From Candidatus Ichthyocystis hellenicum (GTDB lineage Bacteria > Pseudomonadota > Gammaproteobacteria > Burkholderiales > 2013Ark19i), in assembly GCF_001460935.1 (NCBI RefSeq), contig NZ_LN906597.1, positions 1,317,825 through 1,381,824 on the forward strand: a stretch of DNA of 64,000 bases, given 5' to 3'. Of the stretch, positions 1-8,930 are shown in pieces (position 1 is the first letter of the stretch; each line of letters begins with the position of its first letter). The notes under the pieces were generated by a model. That model did not search any database. It had not been told where the DNA came from and was given only the letters and a program-made list of their open reading frames with translations. Both the position numbers and the translations under genes were made by a program.

Positions 1-2130
1 GCCATTTATGAGTTCACTTTGTTTGAACTTTTTAAGTTCATTAATAATTTTGTTTGGCAAATTATATATTGTGTCCATAATTAATAATTTTACTTCTGAG
101 CAAAATTTTTTTCTTTTGTTTCTTTTACGAGCAACTGCTAAGCGTTCATTTGCACTAAAATAAATATTGCTTTGGATTATATTTAAGAAATAATCATCCG
201 GAATTACATTTATACTTTCTATAATTTTTTTACATCTCTTACTTAGCCTTTCAAAAAAAATATTATTTGATAAGCAGTTATTTTTTATGTCTGATAAATG
301 TAATCCAGGAGTTATACATATACATGTAGTAGTCATGATGTCACTAATATAAGGAGAAACTTTATTCAAAAGATATTTGCTAATGTTAGAATAAGTTTGA
401 GAGAGGTTAAGAGATGATTTTGTAAGCCCCCTTATTGTAATGTACCTACCTATTTTCTCCAATACACTATTCTTAAATATTTCATTACTATCAATATCTA
501 TTTTTTTAATTGCATCTTCATATATGCTTGATCTAAACTCTGTAGAGCATAAGTTTATTCTACGATACGGTTTTATATTAAATTCTTTTGTTATTGAGTA
601 TTGCTCTGGCTTACTAGCATTTTTTATGTCTGATGTTGTTGCAGTTTGTTCGTTATTATAACTGTTGCTAATTTCTGTTTTTTCATTTTTTATATCAATT
701 ATTTCTGATGGTGTAGTACATGTTTCACTTATTGGGTGTGACTCGGGTATTTGTGGTTCTTTTTTCATCGGCGTATCAGCTATTGGACATTTTGTATAAT
801 TGTGATCTAATCTAATGCTATCCATTAATTCTTGATATTTTGACATATCTTTAGCAGGCAGTTTAAGTTTTTTATGAAATTTGGAAGATATACCATACAT
901 GTCTGACAATAGGTATTTAGATAACTGCTCTGTCGTGGATTCGTTTGGTGAAAAAACTCCTTCATGAAATATACAAGATTCTCTCACTATATTTCCTATT
1001 TTTTCAAGTAAGTCGTTTAATGAATTTAAATTATCATAAAATCTTTCGTTTACAAATTTATTTTTATTATAATTAAAGAATATGCTTAAATTTTTTATCG
1101 ATGATTTTGCTACCAGTACACCATGAATGTTTGAAAACAAAGCATTCACAATATTGTTTTGGTCAAATTTTTCAATTTCACAAATAATACTGTTTGGCAA
1201 TTTAGATATAGTATCTATAATTAATTCCTTCAATTTTGAGAGATTTTTATATTTTGGGGCATGTAACTTAATCTTAGTTGAATTTGAAGAATTGTTAAGA
1301 TGGAAAATAATATGCCATTGAAACACATGGGATAAATAATTATCCGGAGTTAACTGTAAGTCTTTTACGATTTTTTCACAATTCTCTCGTAGTTTTTTAA
1401 AAAAACTATTATTTGATATACAATTAGATCTTAAATCTGAAAGAGACATTCCAGGAGTTATAGTTATATCTAAATCAATTGTATCTTCATTGAGTAATGA
1501 AGAAATCTTCTCTAATGCATATTTACGTATGTTTGAATAAGTTGGGGAAAGGTCAATAGACGATTTTAATAAACGTCTTCTTTTAATAATTTTTACCATT
1601 TTTTCTAATACACTGTCCTTAAATAGTCCGTTACTATCAATATCTATTTTTTTAATAGCATCTCTATATATTATTCTTGAGTTTATTTTTGTATGCCACA
1701 AACTGCTGCGAGTATATGAGTTTAGGTTTATATTTTTTTTAATTTCATTTTTATTATCTATGCTTTGTTTAAGGTTTACTCTTTTTGTGGTCGATTCTAT
1801 TGAGGGTGGATCATCTTCAACCAATGCGCGTTTTATTGCGCGATATGTAGATGGTTTCGTGGTTTCAAAAGTGTCTATTGGATTGGATAAATTAGATTTA
1901 TCTAATCTAGTCAATTTAAATATATCAGGAGGAAGTAATTTTTCTTGATAAGTGTCATCTTGACATAATTCACCTTTGTTTATATAACCGAAGCCTTGAT
2001 CATTAGTTGTGTTTTGGATTTTACAAGAAACCTTTTCTTCGGTAATGGTTTTATCGTCCTCATCTTTTATGCTTTTTCTTGCAGGAGTGTTACTTACAGT
2101 AAAATCGTTTCTTAAATGACGTGAGCACAT
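1..2130 (-). CDS. Giant tandem-family protein T1 (3' part beyond window)
   Basis: Unrecognised family. The frame is open without a stop for 710 codons from an ATG at 2130 down to base 1, so the C-terminal part lies outside the window. The N-terminus has the family motif PPDIFKLT at about residues 67-74. Module 1 begins near residue 150 and module 2 near residue 530. The ATG at 2134, which aligns with the start used by the other copies, is out of frame here. The ATG four bases downstream restores the frame, so an indel near the start has been tolerated. The linker between modules 1 and 2 is long and resembles that of T8, and T1 shares residues such as VNALFS and NKNKF with T8 rather than with the middle copies. 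Function unknown. Confidence 0.85.
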   Translation of the reverse strand, partial: MCSRHLRNDFTVSNTPARKSIKDEDDKTITEEKVSCKIQNTTNDQGFGYINKGELCQDDTYQEKLLPPDIFKLTRLDKSNLSNPIDTFETTKPSTYRAIKRALVEDDPPSIESTTKRVNLKQSIDNKNEIKKNINLNSYTRSSLWHTKINSRIIYRDAIKKIDIDSNGLFKDSVLEKMVKIIKRRRLLKSSIDLSPTYSNIRKYALEKISSLLNEDTIDLDITITPGMSLSDLRSNCISNNSFFKKLRENCEKIVKDLQLTPDNYLSHVFQWHIIFHLNNSSNSTKIKLHAPKYKNLSKLKELIIDTISKLPNSIICEIEKFDQNNIVNALFSNIHGVLVAKSSIKNLSIFFNYNKNKFVNERFYDNLNSLNDLLEKIGNIVRESCIFHEGVFSPNESTTEQLSKYLLSDMYGISSKFHKKLKLPAKDMSKYQELMDSIRLDHNYTKCPIADTPMKKEPQIPESHPISETCTTPSEIIDIKNEKTEISNSYNNEQTATTSDIKNASKPEQYSITKEFNIKPYRRINLCSTEFRSSIYEDAIKKIDIDSNEIFKNSVLEKIGRYITIRGLTKSSLNLSQTYSNISKYLLNKVSPYISDIMTTTCICITPGLHLSDIKNNCLSNNIFFERLSKRCKKIIESINVIPDDYFLNIIQSNIYFSANERLAVARKRNKRKKFCSEVKLLIMDTIYNLPNKIINELKKFKQSELING

Positions 2131-2171
2131 ACATTATAACCTAAAATTTAATTTATTTTATATGAATAAAA

Positions 2172-2206
2172 ATTGTACACCGATATCAATTTTAGTAGGA
2201 ATAATT
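2172..2206 (-). promoter_or_regulatory. Family promoter upstream of T1
   Basis: On the minus strand a GTGTACAAT element (-10-like TACAAT at 2172-2177) lies about 40 nt before the T1 start. It is preceded by the CTACTAAAA block seen at the same place in front of most other copies. The -35 is weak. Conservation between paralogues is the main support. Confidence 0.5.
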
Positions 2207-2237
2207 TTTTGAATTATGTTGCTTTGAATGTATTAAA

Positions 2238-5018
2238 TTATGTTAATAATAATTTTTTAGATCCTACTTTTGATTTATATTTTTTAATGCATAACCTATT
2301 GTATGATATTATTGCTGCTTCAATTAGGTCTGATCCAAGTTTATTAAATATCTCATTCCTTGTTTTTTGATCTGCGGTTTCAATTTTGTTGTTTCGTATA
2401 ATTAAAATAGGGTCACTTATCCTGTTTTTAAGAGTAGGAAATTCTTTTTCTACCAATTTCTTTATATAGTTGTATATAGGTAATTTTTTACAAATTGAAT
2501 TCATATTTATAATCTTTCTTATTTTTATTAGATTTTGTTTTCTAATTTTATCAATCCTATTTAAGGAAATTTTATCTACTGATTTACTTAACAAGGGGTC
2601 GTTAATCACCTTTAGGGGTATAGCATCAAACATTAGTTTAGTTTTTAGTAGCGATTCATTGTCAACATACATATCATGAAAATTAGAGAAACATCCATTT
2701 ATGATATTAGCATGAGGTACTAATTTGATTGATTCTGCAATTATTTTTGGCATATTTGAAATGTTTGTAATTAATAGGTTTTCTAGTTCATTAAGAAATA
2801 AATTTTTTCTTTCTTTATTCATCCGTATTTTTTTTGATATTTCTGTTCCTAAACTTACACAATACTGTATCAGATCTGTTAATGTGGTATTACTGCGATT
2901 TTTAATGCTAATGATGACTTTAGTGCAAAATTTATGCAGTTTATCTAAAAAATCTTCATTTGATACGTAGGATAATATTAATTCATCTATGGTCATGCCG
3001 TCAGTTGGTTTTATTTTTGCTCTTGTTTCTTCTTCAATCTCTTTTAGGAAAGGGGAAAATGTTTCCAAAATATAATTTTTAACATTGTTATACGTTATAG
3101 AAAGATCAATGTTAATTTTTCCTTTTTTGTTAAGGTGTCTTATTACTAACGGATAGTTATTTGCTTTATCTATGAAGGAACATTCAAAATCACCTTTGTC
3201 AATATTGATTCTCGATAAAGCTAACTTGTATAGAGAGATGGTCGATATAAGATCATGGCTCCACTTCAATTTTTTTTGTGTTTTTGTAATAAGTATTGAT
3301 TTTTTTAATAATGATATTTTCATATTATCATGAATATTGGTTTCAGAACTTTTTTCATAATTACTTTCTGATATGCCATCTTTAGTATGTTTATTAAGAG
3401 TAAGTTCTTTATAAATTTTGGCAGGGCACATATCTGATAAAATGTATTTAGATAATAATTTTGCTGTAAGTTCTCCTGGAAGGAATATCTTTCCCTCATG
3501 TAATACCGGGTGAGATTCTACTTCTATAAATATCTTTGTAAGTAAATTTTTGATTAAGTTTAAATTAGATATAAATTTATCATTTGGTAGCTTGTTAGAA
3601 TTAAAAATTAGTTCGAGTTTTCTTATTAATGATTTTTGTAAATATACATTATGTATATTTACAAATAATCCATCAGCGATCTCATTTGGATTAAATTTTT
3701 TGAGCTCATGAGTAATATTATTCGGTAAATTAGATATTGTTTCTGTAATTAGCCGTTTTATCGCTGAGCATAATTTATTTTTCTTGTGAGTAATTAGTAA
3801 ACGTTCAGGTGAGTCCAAATAAATATGACTTTGAATAATTCTTGAAAAACAATTATTAGGAACTAAATTTATATTTTTTACAGCTTCTTCACAGCTTTTA
3901 CTTAATTTTTCAAAGAAAATGCTATTTGATATGAAACTTGATCGTAAATCTGAAATAGACATCCCAGGAGTTATCAATATATCCAAATCAACTGAATTAT
4001 CTTCAAATAATGAAGATAATTTATCTAATATATACTTGCGTATGTTTGAATAAGTTGGAGAAAGGTTAATATACGATTTTAATAAATTTATTCTTTCATT
4101 AATTTTAATCATTTTACTAATTTTTTTTAATACGCTGCTCTTAAATAATCCATTGTTATCTATACCTATTTTTTTAATGGCATCTATGTATACTATTCTT
4201 GAGTTGGTTTTTGTCTGCCATAAATTGATGTGATGCTGACGATAAGATTTTAGGATTATATTTCTTTTAATCGTGTTTTTGTTGATAGATATTTTCTTAG
4301 GTTCTACTATTACTGGTTCTGGTGTTATTGATAGCCGCTTATTGTCAGTGAACGTACTTTTTGCAGTAATATGTTCTGTGGAAGTTAAAGATGATGAGTT
4401 GAAAGTTTTTTCTGCACACATGATTTCTCTGATATCGCAAAGACATAATTTTATACGTATTTCTTTTTTAATTATCGGCCACCCTGGTACTTTAGAGGTA
4501 TCTAAATGTTTTTTTGTTTGTTCAATATTTTTCAAATTTGAAGCTGTTGTCATTTTTTCTGTAAAATCCAGTGATGCTGTGTAATTTTTTTCGTTACTCA
4601 CAATTTGTTTAAGGCATATTACTTTGGGTCTTGGTTCTGTTGATAGGGATTCATCTTCAATGAATTGGTATTTTAAGGCGCGAGATGTAGATGGTTGATC
4701 AGTATCAGAACTGTAAAGTTTAGATGATAAATTGGATTCACCTAGTTGAGTCAATTTAAATATATCAGGAGGCAATAAATCTTCTTCATGATTATTCTCT
4801 TGGTATGATGTGTCATGAGTACAAAAAATTAAAAGGCGAGGGGGGATCTCATCTTTTGGTATAGTACCTACACAATGATTAAATCCATAATTGCTACTTG
4901 TGTGCAGGTTTTCATAACATATATGTTCAGTAGTACTATCATGAGTATCATTTTTAATATTTTTATTATCATTAATGTTACTACTCGTAAAATTATTGCT
5001 CGAATTATATGGACGCAT
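2238..5018 (-). CDS. Giant tandem-family protein T2, one module short (926 aa)
   Basis: Unrecognised family. This copy is about 300 residues shorter than its neighbours but has no frameshift. The N-terminal region (PPDIFKLT at 83-90) and the first half of module 1 (from about residue 272) are normal. Near residues 355-372, in the SDL...SNxxFF stretch, the sequence crosses into the second module: what follows (SCEEAVKNINLVP, then the LCSAIK segment) is module 2 sequence. Modules 1 and 2 are therefore fused into one hybrid, followed by a complete module 3 and the usual C-terminus ending in a basic tail. The gain or loss of exactly one module in frame suggests unequal recombination between modules and a product that is still translated. 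Confidence 0.9.
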   Translation of the reverse strand: MRPYNSSNNFTSSNINDNKNIKNDTHDSTTEHICYENLHTSSNYGFNHCVGTIPKDEIPPRLLIFCTHDTSYQENNHEEDLLPPDIFKLTQLGESNLSSKLYSSDTDQPSTSRALKYQFIEDESLSTEPRPKVICLKQIVSNEKNYTASLDFTEKMTTASNLKNIEQTKKHLDTSKVPGWPIIKKEIRIKLCLCDIREIMCAEKTFNSSSLTSTEHITAKSTFTDNKRLSITPEPVIVEPKKISINKNTIKRNIILKSYRQHHINLWQTKTNSRIVYIDAIKKIGIDNNGLFKSSVLKKISKMIKINERINLLKSYINLSPTYSNIRKYILDKLSSLFEDNSVDLDILITPGMSISDLRSSFISNSIFFEKLSKSCEEAVKNINLVPNNCFSRIIQSHIYLDSPERLLITHKKNKLCSAIKRLITETISNLPNNITHELKKFNPNEIADGLFVNIHNVYLQKSLIRKLELIFNSNKLPNDKFISNLNLIKNLLTKIFIEVESHPVLHEGKIFLPGELTAKLLSKYILSDMCPAKIYKELTLNKHTKDGISESNYEKSSETNIHDNMKISLLKKSILITKTQKKLKWSHDLISTISLYKLALSRINIDKGDFECSFIDKANNYPLVIRHLNKKGKINIDLSITYNNVKNYILETFSPFLKEIEEETRAKIKPTDGMTIDELILSYVSNEDFLDKLHKFCTKVIISIKNRSNTTLTDLIQYCVSLGTEISKKIRMNKERKNLFLNELENLLITNISNMPKIIAESIKLVPHANIINGCFSNFHDMYVDNESLLKTKLMFDAIPLKVINDPLLSKSVDKISLNRIDKIRKQNLIKIRKIINMNSICKKLPIYNYIKKLVEKEFPTLKNRISDPILIIRNNKIETADQKTRNEIFNKLGSDLIEAAIISYNRLCIKKYKSKVGSKKLLLT

Positions 5019-5059
5019 ATGATAACAACTAAACTAAAATTTGCTTTAAGTTAATAATT

Positions 5060-5065
5060 ATTGTA
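5060..5065 (-). promoter_or_regulatory. -10 element upstream of T2
   Basis: TGTACAAT on the minus strand with TACAAT at 5060-5065, about 42 nt before the T2 start, as in the other copies. The CACTAAAA block normally found further upstream is absent here; the sequence instead resembles the 3' flank of the preceding copy. The promoter may be altered in strength. Confidence 0.4.
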
Positions 5066-5138
5066 CATTGGTTATCTTCTAATTATGTAATCATAATTTT
5101 TATTTCCCACTTTTGATTTGTTTTTTTTAACGAATAGC

Positions 5139-8100
5139 CTATTGTATGATGTACGATATTACAGTTGTATCAATTAGGTCTGATCCAAGTTTATCAAATA
5201 TCTCATCCCTTGTTTTTTGATCTGCGGTTTCAATTTTATTGTTTCGTATAGTTAAAATAGGATCACTTAGCTTATTTTTAAGGGTAGGGAATTCTTTTTC
5301 TACCAATTTCTTTATATAGCTGTATATAGATAATTTGCCACAAATTAAATTTCTATTTATGATCCTTCTACTTCTTATTTTTATTAAATTTTGTTTTCTA
5401 ATTTTATCAGTTTTATCTAAGGAGATTTTATCTACTGATTCACTCAACAAGGGATCGTTAATTACTTTTAGGATGATAGTATCAAATATTAGTTTGGCCT
5501 TTAGTAGCGATTCGTTGTCAACATACATATCATAAAAATTAGAGAAACATCCATTGATAATATCGGTATTAGGTACTAATTTGATCGATTCTACAATTGT
5601 TTTTGGTACATTTGAAATGTTTGTAATTAATAGGTTTTTCATTTCATTAAGAAATGAATTTTTTCTTTCTTTATTCATAATTATAATTATTTTTTTTGAT
5701 GTTTCTGTTCCCAAAGGTATACGTAACTGTATTAGATCTATTAATGTACTATTGCTACAGTTTTTAATGCTAATGATAACTTTATTACAAAATTCACGCA
5801 ATTTATCTAAAAACTCTTCATTTGATGCATAGGATAACCTTAATTCATCTATGGTCATGCCATTAGTTAGTTTTATTTTTGATCTTGTTTCTTCTTCAAT
5901 CTCTTTCAGAAAAGGGGAAAATGTTTCCAAAATATAGTTTTTAACATGGTTACACGTTATAGAAATATCAATATCAATTTTTTCTTTTTCACTACTAAGA
6001 TGTTTTGTTACAGACCGATAGTGCTTTGCTTTATCTATTAAGGAACACTCAAGATCACTTTTGTCAATATCAATTCCTGATAAAGCTAATTTGTATATAT
6101 AGAGAGGGGATACAGGATCATTGTCCCACTTCAATTTTTTTTGTGGAATAAGTAGTGGTTTTTTTAATAATGATATTTTCATATTATCATTATTATTAGT
6201 TGCAGAACTTTTTTCATAGTTACTTTCTGATATGAAATCTTTAGTATGTTTATGAAGGGTAAGTTTTTTATGAATTTTGGCAGATACGCTGTACATATCT
6301 GATAAAAGGTATTTAGATAGTAATTTTGCTGTGTGTTTTCCTGGAAAGAATGTCTTTTCCTCGTGTAATACCGAGTGAGATTCTACTTCTATAAATATCT
6401 TTGTAAGTAAATTATTGAGAAAATTTAAATTAGATATAAATTTATCATTTGGTAGCTTATTGGAATTAAAAATTAGTTCTAGTTTTCTTATTAATGATTT
6501 TTGTAAATGTACATTGTGTATATTTACAAATAATCCGGTGATGATCTCATTGGGATTAAGTTTTTTTAGTTCATGAATAATATTATCAGGTAAATTAGAT
6601 ATTGTTTCTGTAATTAGCAGTTTTATCGCTGAGCATAATTTGTTTTTCTGCTTGTGACTAATGAATAAAAGTTCAGGTGGGTTGAAATAAATAGGGCTCT
6701 GAATAATGCTTAAGAAATAATTACTGGGAACTAACTTTATATTTTTTACAATTTCTTCACAGTTTCTACTTAATTTTTCAAAGAAAAGTCTATTTGATAC
6801 GCAATTATATGCTAAATCTGATAAAAACATCCCGGGATTTATCAATACATTCGTAGTGGTTATGGCATCACTAATGTATGGGGAAATTTTATCCAAAACA
6901 TATTTGCGCACATTTGAATAAGTTGTGGAGAGGTTAATGGATGACTTTGTGAGTCCCCTATTTGTAATACGATCTCCTAATTCTTCTAATACGCTATTCT
7001 TAAACTGGCAATTATTATCTATACTAATTTTTTTAATGGCATATTCATATATATTTGATGTATTTTCTGAAGAAGGTAAGTTAGTTTTACGATACGGTTT
7101 TTTTAGACTAAATTCTTTTGTCATTGTTTTTTTTTTTGACGGATCAGTGTTTCTTGTACCGGATGTTGTAACATCTTTTGTACAATTGCTCTTCAATTTA
7201 ATATTGTCAATTGACCTTCGAGGTTTTGGTATATTTTGACCGAATAACTTAAGTTTTTTATGAAACTTGGAAGATACACCATACATGTCTGCAAATATGT
7301 ACCTAGATAGTTGTTCTACTGTTGGTTCATCTGGTAAAAAAACTCCGTCATGAAATATACAAGATTTTTTTACTATATTTGCTATTTTTTCTAGTAAATT
7401 ATTGAACAAATTTAAATTATCATCAAATCTTTTATTTGCAAATTCAAATTCATGTCTATTGGACGCGAATAATAAGCTCATATTTTTTATCAATGATTTC
7501 GATGCTAATACACCATGTACATCTGAAAATAAAGAATTAACAATATTTTTTTGATCGATCTTATCAATTTCACAAGCGATGCTGTTGGGTAAATTGGATA
7601 CCGTATCTATAATTAACTCTTTTAGATCTGGGATAAATTTATCCTTTTTAGTTTTAGAATAAAACCCAATCTTTATGTTAGTAGAATTTTTAGGATCATT
7701 TATATTAAAAATGGCAGTACTTTGAAATATACTTGACAAATTATTATTCGGTGTTACTCGTATATCTTTTTTAATTTTTTTACAATACTCTCGTAATTTT
7801 TTAAAAAACATACTATTTGATATGCAAATTGCTCGTAGATCTGAAATAGACATTCCAGGACTTATCAATATACCAGAATCAACCGTATCATCTTCAAATA
7901 ATGAAGACATATTATTTAAGATATACTTGCGTATGTTTGAATAAGTTTGAGAAAGGTTAATGGACGATTTTAATAAATTTCTTCTTTCAATAATTTTACC
8001 CATTTTTTTTAATACTATTCTCCTAAATGATCCGTTGTTATCTATACCTATTTTTTTAATGGCATCTATGTATACTATTCTTGAGTTGGATTTTATATGC

Positions 8101-8822
8101 CACAAATTAGTGTTATGATAAGACCTTAGCCTTATATTCTTTTTAATCGCATTTTTATTGATTGATATTTTTTCAGGTTCTACTCTTCTTGGGTTTTGTG
8201 TTATTGATAGTGGCTCATTGTAGGTGAATGTGTTTTTTGCAGTAATATGTTCTGTGGAAGTTAAAGGTAAGGCGTTGCAAGTTTTTTCTGCACACATGAT
8301 TTCTCTGTTATCACAACGATATAACTTTACACGTATCTCTTTTTTAATTATTTGCCACTCTGGTATTTTATATTTAGGTAAATATTTTTTTGCTTGTCCT
8401 ATATTTTTCAAATTTGAAGCTGTTATTATCTCTTCTGTATTTTTTTTTAAGTCTATTCTTTTTGGGTTTGGTTCTACTAATATGGATTCATCTTCAATGT
8501 ATTGACGTTTTAACGCCCTGGATGTATATGGTTGTTTAGATGATAAATTAGGTTCAGCTAATTGAGTCAATTTAAATATATCAGGAGGCAACAAATCTCC
8601 TTCATGATTATTCTCTTGGTATGATGTGTCATGAGCACAAAAATTTAAAATGTGAGGGTTATCATCTTTTGGTATAACTCCTATACAACGATTAAACCTA
8701 TAATTATTACTTTTGTGCAAGTTTTCATAACACACATGTTCGATAGTGTTGTGGTAAGTATCATTTTTAATATCATCAATGTTACTACTGGTAAAATTAT
8801 TGCTCAAATTATATAAGTACAT
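5139..8822 (-). CDS. Giant tandem-family protein T3 (1227 aa), family description
   Basis: Unrecognised family; no known domain, signal peptide or membrane segment seen. Layout: a variable Asn/Ser-rich N-terminus (1-245) with the invariant motif PPDIFKLT at 79-86; module 1 (246-525), module 2 (589-855) and module 3 (906-1130); then a C-terminal segment (1160-1225) that may be a fourth half-module. Each module opens with IY..AIKKI.ID, continues with an NLS.TYSN(I/V)RKY helix-like stretch, PGM(S/T)xxDL, SN..FF.KL...C, and in modules 1-2 ends in SKSLI....LLF, FLP.E.T..LLSKYL.SDMY. Lys/Ile/Asn-rich and probably mostly helical. The extreme C-terminus differs from its paralogues: a 7-bp insertion near 5155 replaces the usual SYNRLFVKKHKSK tail with SYIIQ. 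A secreted or surface host-interaction protein is plausible from the expansion, but this is inference. Confidence 0.92.
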   Translation of the reverse strand: MYLYNLSNNFTSSNIDDIKNDTYHNTIEHVCYENLHKSNNYRFNRCIGVIPKDDNPHILNFCAHDTSYQENNHEGDLLPPDIFKLTQLAEPNLSSKQPYTSRALKRQYIEDESILVEPNPKRIDLKKNTEEIITASNLKNIGQAKKYLPKYKIPEWQIIKKEIRVKLYRCDNREIMCAEKTCNALPLTSTEHITAKNTFTYNEPLSITQNPRRVEPEKISINKNAIKKNIRLRSYHNTNLWHIKSNSRIVYIDAIKKIGIDNNGSFRRIVLKKMGKIIERRNLLKSSINLSQTYSNIRKYILNNMSSLFEDDTVDSGILISPGMSISDLRAICISNSMFFKKLREYCKKIKKDIRVTPNNNLSSIFQSTAIFNINDPKNSTNIKIGFYSKTKKDKFIPDLKELIIDTVSNLPNSIACEIDKIDQKNIVNSLFSDVHGVLASKSLIKNMSLLFASNRHEFEFANKRFDDNLNLFNNLLEKIANIVKKSCIFHDGVFLPDEPTVEQLSRYIFADMYGVSSKFHKKLKLFGQNIPKPRRSIDNIKLKSNCTKDVTTSGTRNTDPSKKKTMTKEFSLKKPYRKTNLPSSENTSNIYEYAIKKISIDNNCQFKNSVLEELGDRITNRGLTKSSINLSTTYSNVRKYVLDKISPYISDAITTTNVLINPGMFLSDLAYNCVSNRLFFEKLSRNCEEIVKNIKLVPSNYFLSIIQSPIYFNPPELLFISHKQKNKLCSAIKLLITETISNLPDNIIHELKKLNPNEIITGLFVNIHNVHLQKSLIRKLELIFNSNKLPNDKFISNLNFLNNLLTKIFIEVESHSVLHEEKTFFPGKHTAKLLSKYLLSDMYSVSAKIHKKLTLHKHTKDFISESNYEKSSATNNNDNMKISLLKKPLLIPQKKLKWDNDPVSPLYIYKLALSGIDIDKSDLECSLIDKAKHYRSVTKHLSSEKEKIDIDISITCNHVKNYILETFSPFLKEIEEETRSKIKLTNGMTIDELRLSYASNEEFLDKLREFCNKVIISIKNCSNSTLIDLIQLRIPLGTETSKKIIIIMNKERKNSFLNEMKNLLITNISNVPKTIVESIKLVPNTDIINGCFSNFYDMYVDNESLLKAKLIFDTIILKVINDPLLSESVDKISLDKTDKIRKQNLIKIRSRRIINRNLICGKLSIYSYIKKLVEKEFPTLKNKLSDPILTIRNNKIETADQKTRDEIFDKLGSDLIDTTVISYIIQ

Positions 8823-8864
8823 ATGATAAAACCTAGATGATAATTCACTTTAAGTTAGCCTCCA

Positions 8865-8900
8865 ATTGTATACTGGTATTCGTTTTAGCGGAAATAAATT
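8865..8900 (-). promoter_or_regulatory. Family promoter upstream of T3
   Basis: TATACAAT on the minus strand (TACAAT at 8865-8870) with the CGCTAAAA block about 20 nt further upstream, placed about 42 nt before the start codon as in the sister copies. Confidence 0.5.
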
Positions 8901-8930
8901 CTATGGAGTTGATTGCGGATAATTATGTAA

